From: Fusarium oxysporum f. sp. lycopersici 4287
Taxonomy: Eukaryota > Ascomycota > Sordariomycetes > Hypocreales > Nectriaceae
Length of the DNA stretch: 64,000 nucleotides
Reading direction: 5' to 3'
Assembly (NCBI RefSeq): GCF_000149955.1
Contig: NC_030997.1
Coordinates: forward strand, 992,001 to 1,056,000
Below the pieces are notes generated by a model. That model saw nothing but the letters and a program-made list of their open reading frames with translations. It searched no databases and was not told the DNA's origin. The position numbers were made by a program, and so were the translations under genes. Positions 56,776 to 64,000 of this stretch are shown here, one piece after another. Position 1 is the first letter of the stretch, and each line of letters starts with the position of its first letter.

Positions 56776-58191
56776 ATGGCTGAGGGTCTGGGACAAGTTG
56801 TAAGTTTATACTTTTGACGAGGTTATGGTGATGTTTTTGCTGATGGTTTTAGATTTCGTGGTACATTTGTACCGTCATTGCGTGCATCTTTCTGATTTTG
56901 AGAATATGGGTTCGTGTGCGCAAGCTTGGACTATTGGCGATTGATGATGGACTCATTATTCTGGCGGCGTGTTGTTTGATCGGTGATTTGATCATCCAGC
57001 AGCATATGTGGAATTTGGGAATGGCGGATATGGCGAATGCTTCTCGCGATGAGTTTATCCAGATCATGAAGGTGAGTTGATGTCTCTCGATCGCAATACT
57101 GATATTTGCTAACAACCAACAAGATGATCGTTCCCGGATCGATTCTCTACGTCACCTCGTTATGGGCCATCAAGATTGCTCTGGTTCTGTTCTACAAGCG
57201 ACTTGCTGCTCCTGGAACAAAGCTGCAGGTTATTTACAACGTCACTCTTGGTCTCTTGGTGATTTTCTGGGCTACCATCTTCTTCCATATCATTTTTCAA
57301 TGTTTCCCACATGACAAGCGATGGTCGCAAGATCCAAACTGTGCGTTACCTCACTCCCGTTTGAGACAACATATGCTGACGACTGAACAGATCAGTGCGA
57401 CCCGAAGGAAGCAGAGAAGAACTATTGGTTGACCGTTATCCGTATGTTATTTCATCCCTTTGGAGTCTATATGCGCAATACTAACTCTTTACAGTAAATA
57501 TCGGCACCGACGTCATCAGTATGTTTAGAAGATACGGATTCAAGTTGCCCGACTAATAAATCGCAGCCATCAGTCTTCCCATCACCATGGTCATGAAGCT
57601 CCAGATGAAGACAAAGCAAAAGATCGGTGTTGCAGCCATCTTCGCCCTCGGTTTCCTGGTCGTCATCGCGAGCAGTGCGTCCTCCAACTTCTTTACCACG
57701 AGCTTCGCTAACGACTTCAGTCATTCGAGCCTACTACTCCAAGAAGAACGAAACCATGTTGACATGCACCGTTTCCATGATCGAAACCGCCGTCGCCATC
57801 ATCGCAACCTGTCTTCCACGTACGTCTACCCATCTCCACTATCTCCATCCCACTAACAGATTCTCCAGCGCTGCGAACTCTCTTCCTTGGCCAAATGTCA
57901 TCTGCCCGATCAGGCTCCAACTACGGACGCTACGAGCTCTCCTCCACCGGTCAACCACGATCCCGACGAACGAACCAAAGCCGAATCGTCACAAACGTCA
58001 TGGGCGGTACGCAAAAGCTCGACAACGATTCACAGGACGAACTATTCAAGGAGTCTGCGCATTCAGTGGCGGGACGAAGTACGACTAGTGATAAAACTCC
58101 TGGTATCACTGTCAACACCACCATTCAAATGCACCATAGCAGCGAGGAGGAGGCGAGACGATCACAGGCTAGGCTTGATAGCTTCGCTTAA
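56776..58191 (+). CDS. Seven-helix membrane protein of the fungal rhodopsin/PTH11-like group, 8 exons
   Basis: Predicted 354-residue integral membrane protein. Exons 56776-56799, 56853-57071, 57124-57340, 57391-57441, 57495-57518, 57567-57674, 57721-57819 and 57869-58191; introns 45-53 bp, every junction in phase. About seven hydrophobic helices are present: ISWYICTVIACIFLILRI, DDGLIILAACCLIGDLII, ILYVTSLWAIKIALVLFY, VTLGLLVIFWATIFFHI, DVITISLPITMVMKLQM, IGVAAIFALGFLVVIASII and SMIETAVAIIATCLPPL. The domain is the fungal rhodopsin domain found in PTH11-related GPCR-like proteins, without an N-terminal CFEM. The cytoplasmic tail of 100 residues is polar and Ser/Arg rich. Its job would be sensing a surface or a small molecule; the ligand is unknown. 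Confidence 0.86.
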
Positions 58192-58245
58192 GTGTTTTTA
58201 TATGTATATATATATAATTTGTAATAATTTATGGAAGCGAAATGT

Positions 58246-59916
58246 TTACTTGCAAGTAAAAGAGGATGCGACATCTGGGTTGCCGCCCTTGTATGTTAGC
58301 CGCTTTGGATAAGCGCACAACTCAACAGCTCGTCGCTTTTCCGTGCCAACAGTCTCCGCATACAGAGTCTCGGGTGCTTTGCCGTGTTCAACCCACCTGA
58401 CAAGAGCGTCAAACGCACTTCCAGGATACCATCCATCGCCGCCTTTGCAGTGCGCAACACCTGGTGCTTCGAAGAATCTGTAGTAATCCGTGGCGCTAGA
58501 ATCTTCCTCGAGAACACGCTTGTAGTAATCCACTGAGCCCTTGTGCGGGATGAGTTGATCTGCTGTTCCGTGCCATGAGATCAATTTTCCTCCTGCTTTC
58601 TTGAAGTCTGTGAGATCCGGGTCTGATGTACCCATTACTGAGGCAAAGCGGTTAACGGATTGCCGGAAGAGCTTGCTGTACTCTGCGTGGGACAAGTCTT
58701 CCAGACTAGCTGATTGATCCTGAAGAAGGAAAGTGGTGAGCCAGTCTTGAGCAATGGCGAAGGGACTTGAAGTGCAATCCTTCAACGATGCGCATGTGGT
58801 ATTGGCAAGACCACTCAAGTCTGCGCCACGATCAAGTCCATACCAGAGAAACTTGCCATCTTCTGTCTCCGGACCGCGCCAGGTCAGATGAGCAACCTCA
58901 GAGCCCTTCTTGGAAATCTTGATTGTGCCAGATGGGTTGGTACACTCTACCGATTTACCAACGACAGACTTGGGGTCGAACTTGCACAGATCTGGGTTTG
59001 AGATAACACCGTCTTTGACTCCATCTAGTTGGTCACAAGCTTCAATTGCAGCCTTAGTGATGGCGTTGAGCTCGCAGATAGGAGGATAATAGTCTGAAAC
59101 AGGTTAGCATGGCAGGCTTCTAATAATGAGGCAATAATCTTACCGAGCTTGTGCATAACAACCTGCGGCCAGTACTCCGATGTAACAAACTTGTCCCAGT
59201 TGAAAGCAGAAGCGGTAGCAAGAACGCCATTATACTGAGTTGGATACCTCTGCGCCATCATATGGCCCTGTCGTCCACCTGTAGAACACCCCTGACAGCC
59301 ATCAGTAAAGCCCATCTGCCCAAGAGTATGATATACTTACGTTCCAGTATGAGTATCTTGGCTTTTTGCCGTAATAAGCCGCTGTCACGGCTTTTCCCAA
59401 TGTCGCTGCATCATCCAGAGAAACAGCTGCAAAGTTCTGCAAAGCAGGCCAATTGAGGTTTCCGGTGCTATCTAAAGCCCAGTCCAACTCCTGTCTGTTA
59501 GCCAAGAGGTGGCCACCATCTGTAGTGACAGCGGCATATCCATTGGAAGCAGGTTGTGCAAGGTCGGGTAGGTCTCCCGTTGACCAGCCTCCGCCACCTA
59601 CTCCAACAAATCGTCCGTTCCAGCCTGAGACTGGCAGTGTTACATATGTGTTGATGGTGTCATTCCAGCCTGGGTGTGTATACTGGACTGTAACTTGACA
59701 CACGGGAAGTGGATCCGTTGAGTTATTGGGCCATTCATTGGTTGGGAATGACGGCAGCTCGGCGTTGGTGAGATTGGTGCTGATGGATAGAATCTTGGCA
59801 TTGGCGAGCTTTATGGAGCGGAAGGTATGATCTGTGCAGGTGGGCTTTGAGAGTACGCTTTGAAAGCCCTGAAACATGAAAGCAAATGATATGGCGGAAA
59901 GGTTTGAGGAGAGCAT
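58246..59916 (-). CDS. Tannase/feruloyl esterase family protein, secreted
   Basis: Predicted 523-residue secreted esterase of the tannase/feruloyl esterase family (Pfam PF07519), which cleaves ester bonds in gallotannins or in ferulate-linked hemicellulose. Exons 59916-59341, 59291-59144 and 59093-58246; introns 49 and 50 bp. A signal peptide (SNLSAISFAFMFQGFQSVLS) precedes KPTC. The nucleophile is in GCSTGGRQGH, the usual C-S-x-G-G tannase form, and the next Cys pairs support the disulphide linking triad loops (ICELNAITKAAIEACD). Late catalytic positions: ISWHGTADQLIPH with Asp and GVAHCKGGDGW with His. The start is ATG 59916; an upstream TTG is in frame but is not a likely start. Ends 54 bp from the receptor gene (convergent). 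Confidence 0.9.
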
Positions 59917-60699
59917 GGCCACAAAATGCCTCCGAGGCTTGGCGCAGCGGGGATAGGTCAGAGAACGAGATGCCAATTGGCAATTGCAATCAAACAGTAG
60001 ACTACGTAAGAGAAACCATTTCTTGTGAGTATTTCCTCAGATATATAATACTCCATCAGTGGCATAATGCTTCGAAGCGATCATCGTCAGCCAAACCAAT
60101 GCGTTTACTCCTCCTCACTAGGAACCCTATTCATTGGGCAAGCTATCTACTCCGAGGAACACGCAAGACTAGCCAAGATCAGCGCAGAAAATCCCCAGAT
60201 TCAGCCAGTCGGTAAGTTCGCACGGGAACGAATATCCTGTCTCTTAATACGCAAAACAGACCTATTTTCGACGTATCCCCGGATAATGTCGCATGGACTG
60301 ATCCCCTGTAGGATCGCGAAGTATCATCGGTCAAGGGCTTAACCTTGTTGCGGTAAAGTTTACCCCATGTTCCCATTTCAATGCCGCGGAGACTAGTCGA
60401 TATTCGGACTACCCCACGATTCGGGGTCTGAAGAAGACTCCGTCAAAACAGCAAATCTGGGGTAATGTACTGCTGGCAGGTGATTGTTTTTGCTTGTGAG
60501 TGGACGGAAAAGCGCTGTTGCTGACTCGGGTCTAAATGACTCGCGAGAAATCCAGGGTTTGCATATACCGCTACCGCGCCCTGGAGCAGTCCCGGAGTCT
60601 CGGTCATGGGAGGAAGCCGTTCAAGGACATTTTAACGAAGATTACAAAGAGAATAGTTCGGAAATGCATGTACGTTGGATCTGAGAAACTCAATTTTGG
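59917..60699. other. Intergenic region upstream of the tannase-type esterase
   Basis: About 780 bp. It holds the promoter of the esterase and the 3' flank of the third methyltransferase. Short open frames show no motif. Confidence 0.45.
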
Positions 60700-61686
60700 T
60701 TACTCTTTCGGCTTCTGACCAGTGACTATCAAGCAATCAAACATCGGGTGCACAGATCTATCGCGTGATGCCTCTCTAACACGAGCATTAAAGAGCTCAA
60801 CCTCTTCGCGTGACCATCCCAAAACATCGGTAAACAAAACCGCCGTAAAGGCAGCTACACCTTCTCTCATGTTAACTCCCATCAAAGTTCCTATCTCTTT
60901 GAGCCGTTCATCCTTAGGCCATGGTCCGATTGGAAGCTTGAACCGCTCCTCTTTGACACTAGCGAAGCCAGCTTCCTTAGCCCACTGCTGAAAAGACGGC
61001 GCAGGATCCATGGTTCTTCCAATCTTATCACAGGCTAGTTTCAGGTAGTCCATCATCTGGACTAACGCGTTGTCGGGCTTGATCGAGTCATCCTCGGAAT
61101 AGAGCGTATTGGCTGTTTCTTGAAGCTCGATCCAGCCGCCTGGCTTCAGGTTGTCGTATGCTTGTCGAAGTAGTCTGGGCCAGTCTTTGATAGACCCAGC
61201 CATGTATCTGCAGTGGATATAATCATATGGGATTGGCTCAACCCATTCCGCTTCAACATCGTCCACAATGAATTTGACATTTGGAGGAACCCAGTCTGGT
61301 TGTATGGGGCTAAGGTCATTTCCGACCACTGTCGCAGAAGGATGCTCGTCACCGAACTGAATTGCCCAAATTCCTGTTCCTGTTCCGATATCAAGAACAT
61401 TCAGTCCCTCCGGGTCTATGGGAGCCAGGAACAATCGATCCTTTACAGTTCGGCAAAAAACGTGGTGAATCATGTCAAGGCGATCCTGCTCCTGGTCATC
61501 ATTGGGGAAACTGTATTGTCCTGCGCGATCACTGTGGTATCGTCGGCCATGCTTCCATTTGTATTTGAGAACACTGCTAGCAATAGAGGTAGTTGCACCC
61601 ACGGAGTCAGCGGTGAAGACTGAATCGGAGTCGGAGGTGGTATTTTCGTCGACCTGAACTTCAGGCGTTGTTGGGTTATCAGACAT
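60700..61686 (-). CDS. LaeA-like SAM-dependent methyltransferase, intronless copy
   Basis: Predicted 328-residue single-exon methyltransferase. The lead-in KWKHGRRYHSDRAGQYSFPNDD and DRLDMIHHVF are the standard fungal form, unlike copies A and B, which lack the PNDD segment and have WASNDD instead. Motifs: [54 protein letters not shown] and LKPGGWIELQE. Length and order are complete. It shares the fold with the pair at 26-31 kb but is more distant and, having no introns, is not part of the same recent duplication. Function and substrate are unknown; family members range from the regulator LaeA to metabolite methyltransferases. The start is ATG 61686; an in-frame TTG 15 bases upstream was ignored. 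Confidence 0.87.
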   Translation of the reverse strand: MSDNPTTPEVQVDENTTSDSDSVFTADSVGATTSIASSVLKYKWKHGRRYHSDRAGQYSFPNDDQEQDRLDMIHHVFCRTVKDRLFLAPIDPEGLNVLDIGTGTGIWAIQFGDEHPSATVVGNDLSPIQPDWVPPNVKFIVDDVEAEWVEPIPYDYIHCRYMAGSIKDWPRLLRQAYDNLKPGGWIELQETANTLYSEDDSIKPDNALVQMMDYLKLACDKIGRTMDPAPSFQQWAKEAGFASVKEERFKLPIGPWPKDERLKEIGTLMGVNMREGVAAFTAVLFTDVLGWSREEVELFNARVREASRDRSVHPMFDCLIVTGQKPKE

Positions 61687-62061
61687 CTTTGCAGTTGTCA
61701 ACTATGGGAACCAAGGTACGCAGATGCTTTTATCAGTATGATCGATGATAGAAAACGATATTGCGAGTGTATAATATGATCGTCGCATGCACAAAGTGGA
61801 GGTGCCGCGCAAGCAACGGCAGCCGAGGCATGGAAAACAACTCATCCAGTAAGAGCATATGCGGTTCTGAAGATGAATGTAACCCCAGACATATTGCAAT
61901 AACGAGGTTGCTGATCATCATGAGATTAAGTCTTCGATATGCAGGTCTGATGAAAGCCCCATCAAAACGCCTTTTCTGGAAGGTAGATAAAATAACAGCC
62001 CATGTTTGCTGAGTCTTCCCATAGAGGCTTGTTGCAAGCGGAAACCTCACCGATAAGATAA
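61687..62061. other. Intergenic region between methyltransferase and tRNA-Ser
   Basis: About 375 bp. Open frames of about 65-105 codons on the minus strand here have no motif and overlap the promoter. Nothing else recognised. Confidence 0.4.
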
Positions 62062-62160
62062 GACAACGTGGCCGAGTGGTTAAGGCGATGCCCTGCTATC
62101 TCTTATGAGACATCACAGGCATTGTGTTCGCACGCGTAGGTTCGAATCCTGCCGTTGTCG
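62062..62160 (+). tRNA. tRNA-Ser (anticodon GCU) with an 18-nt intron
   Basis: Type II cloverleaf: acceptor gacaacg/cgttgtc with discriminator G, D stem gcc/ggc, anticodon stem atgcc/ggcat with anticodon GCT at 62095-62097, a long variable arm (tgtgttcgcacg) and T loop TTCGAAT. Eighteen nucleotides at 62099-62116 sit one base 3' of the anticodon, the usual place for a nuclear tRNA intron. Confidence 0.92.
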
Positions 62161-62904
62161 ATGTTCTTTTTGTATTCATATCTTGATGATAGATGAATCG
62201 ATTCTCATTCATTTTTTGTTTTGTTGATGATTCTGTGTCCGATTTTATGTGCTGAGCATTTTATCGCATCGGCGGGGCACTCGTGATCTTTTCTGTCCTA
62301 ACACACTCCGCTAGATCTAAGCATGAGATAAAGGCAGATGGCTGGTTCAATGTGTCTTCAATTGATAGCCGAAGCGATTAATAGCGCACATGCAAGCGGT
62401 GTATGATGCGCCTTCGAATAAGATCTTGATGACTGGCAGGTTGGGCTTCACTACTGTGCATAACAGCTAGGCTAGGGTTAGCCCGATCACAGAAGCGGCA
62501 AACAAGATGACCTAATGGTGTTTGTTGATGCGGCCCGTCAAATTCAAGGACCCAGGGTTTCATGCACCACTGGGTTTATAGCAGCTAGCCATGTCAAGTG
62601 TTCCTTCAAGCACATAACGTGTGTATAACTTCTTCGAAACGGAATATGTAAGTCATTAATGCAAGTGATCAAGAGCTACCGGCCTGTTCAAGGTTCGGGC
62701 AAATGATGAATGTTATTGATGAGCTATGGTGCTCATATCCTGTCTCAACTTCAGATATTTATCCTCCCGTTTTTTCTAGATAGCTAAGTTTATGAGAGAC
62801 CACATTTCTTTCTTAAGAATGTTGCTTGTCTCAACGTTGATATGCACATATCCCAGCTTTCGATACCTTTCGCAAGTACCCATCACATTGGCTTCGCTGG
62901 GTAC
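62161..62904. other. Intergenic region
   Basis: About 740 bp after tRNA-Ser. A minus-strand 61-codon frame at 62378-62563 contains CRFCDRANPS but has no splice or motif support. No other element seen. Confidence 0.4.
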
Positions 62905-64000
62905 TCATCCCTCTCTCATCTCAACGTCCTTTCCGTCCCCTCCTACATCCGGAGTGACCAGTCTTTCCAGCTCTGTCAGCTTCTCTCCACCCAGGCTCGC
63001 CAGTCCCAAAGGTCCCATATCGACCATAACTTTCAGGACATCGAACGCCGATTTCATGCGAGTCAATTGATCCAAGTGCGCAGCCAGAGCCTCGGCCTGT
63101 TCGGCACATTGCTCAGCCGCTAGTTTCGCCGACGCAACCATCTCGTCAACATGTTCGATTTCTTGTTTCTTGTGGTTTATGATCGCCATGGTCTTCTTTG
63201 AGTCATCCTCAAATACTTTCAACGACTTATCGCAGCGTTCTAGGGCGATATTCCAGCCATCGGCATTGTCAGCGACTCGTCGCTGGATGATTCGAAGGAT
63301 AGAGTCTCGGATAACATTATTGTCCTGTATATCCTGACGGATTCTGGTCAAGTCGGCTTGTGCGGTGTTGAGTTCTTGTTGGAGCAAACGTTGCGAGGAG
63401 TTCAACGCTTTCAGTCGGTTCTCGTTCTCAATCTGCTGGGCACGTACGCGGTCGGCATTGTTTCGAATGGCGGTAGTCTTGTTGTTCAACCGCAAGATGT
63501 ATGTGCTCTAGAGCCAAAAGTCAGTCCATTCGGTGCTTGAGAGTAATGCAGACTCAAGATTACCTCATCATCTGTTAAGTCTTTTATCCTCGTGCCTTTG
63601 TGGCTCGCTTCAAGCGTACCGCGGGGCGTGTGAGGTGGCAGAGATGATGCCTTTTGCCGCTTTGGTGCTGGGGCGCTACGAGCTGTAAGTTCGCTCGCAT
63701 TCTTCCTCTTTTTAAACCAACTCGCCCCTCTTGGTTTGGCTCTCGGTTTGCTCAACACTGAGTGGTTCGGAGTGAGAGTTGCTGAGGTCAAGCGAAGGCG
63801 GGGCTGTGAGATCACGCTTGTTGTTCTGTCTGGGTTGAGGTGACGGACTCGGCGACTGGGCGACGACGATTACATCGCGGACTAGATTGGCATCAATACT
63901 CTTGGCACATCCGTTATGTCTATTGTGCTCAAGATTAGCGCTCCGTGTCTGGGCATTGTTTGTTCGACGTTTCGCCCTCTGATGCTGGACAGACGTCCGG
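62905..64000 (-). CDS. Coiled-coil protein, 5' end outside the window
   Basis: The last exon, 63506-62905, encodes about 200 residues that are almost entirely predicted helix: AIRNNADRVRAQQIENENRLKAL, then LLQQELNTAQADLTRIRQDIQ and later VDEMVASAKLAAEQCAEQAEAL, with heptad-like spacing. A 57-bp intron (63563-63507) joins it in phase to an upstream exon ending KGTRIKDLTDDE. Upstream of that, a basic region (KPRGASWFKKRKN, then APKRQK) suggests a nuclear protein. Further 5' the frame stops and another open segment (VRDVIVVAQSPSPSPQ) lies one base off, so an intron or the first exons remain unresolved at the window edge. I do not recognise the family. It may act in chromosome or septum structure, but that is only a guess. 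Confidence 0.6.

Noticed and set aside
62378..62563. 61-codon minus-strand frame with a CRFC motif
   Set aside because: A single Cys pair is not a zinc finger and there is no promoter, splice or homology cue.
1..64000. Secondary-metabolite core genes, CRISPR arrays, prokaryotic features, telomere repeats
   Set aside because: Looked for on both strands; no PKS, NRPS, terpene synthase, direct-repeat arrays, operon-type ribosome sites or telomeric repeats were seen.

Overview
The window is nuclear DNA of a filamentous ascomycete, most likely a Sordariomycete and probably Fusarium. The basis is the gene structure and content: dense intron-containing genes on both strands; introns of about 37-72 bp, mostly 45-60, with GTRNGT donors and CTRAC-type branch sites; and typical families (Zn2Cys6 regulators, a HET-domain protein, a PTH11/rhodopsin-like receptor, DPNDPLNWS-type MFS transporter, LaeA-like methyltransferases, DAO-type flavoproteins, type-B carboxylesterases, P450s). 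I assign no species. The exon models are my own hand-built splices, checked for reading phase.

Layout. 0-9 kb: C-terminus of a membrane protein, a SABATH-type carboxyl methyltransferase, a lysine-rich coiled-coil protein, a small EthD-domain protein convergent with an AMID/FSP1-like flavoprotein, and an arrestin-like gene. 8.8-15 kb: a decayed secreted-protein pseudogene, an MFS transporter, a DUF3237 protein, and a GNAT acetyltransferase gene split by a 652-bp non-LTR retroelement with a 15-bp target-site duplication. 15-25 kb: a Zn2Cys6 regulator, a carboxylesterase, a DAO flavoprotein and a secreted subtilisin-like protease. 26-33.5 kb: two LaeA-like methyltransferase paralogues with the same exon phases around a poorly resolved gene, a second DAO flavoprotein, tRNA-Asn and a second EthD-like protein. 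33.5-42.3 kb: gene-poor DNA with a hidden 73-residue gene, a HET-domain protein, a large membrane protein and tRNA-Gly. 42.8-60 kb: a metabolic block of two P450s, a sugar-type transporter, a zinc alcohol dehydrogenase, a regulator with both C2H2 and Zn2Cys6 fingers, two secreted esterases (type-B and tannase/feruloyl type) and a seven-helix receptor. 60.7-64 kb: a third, intronless LaeA-like methyltransferase, tRNA-Ser and a coiled-coil gene that runs off the end.

Functionally the window looks like an accessory metabolic and niche-interaction region. There is no PKS, NRPS or terpene synthase core gene. The most coherent unit is 42.8-60 kb, which could support extracellular ester hydrolysis, uptake and oxidation of plant-derived compounds. 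Candidate CreA-type carbon-repression motifs lie in front of its transporter and its alcohol dehydrogenase. That pathway reading is inference. The strongest direct observations are the retroelement-split GNAT gene, the multiply lesioned secreted-protein pseudogene, the methyltransferase family with conserved 13-nt micro-exons, and several complete genes visible only after splicing.
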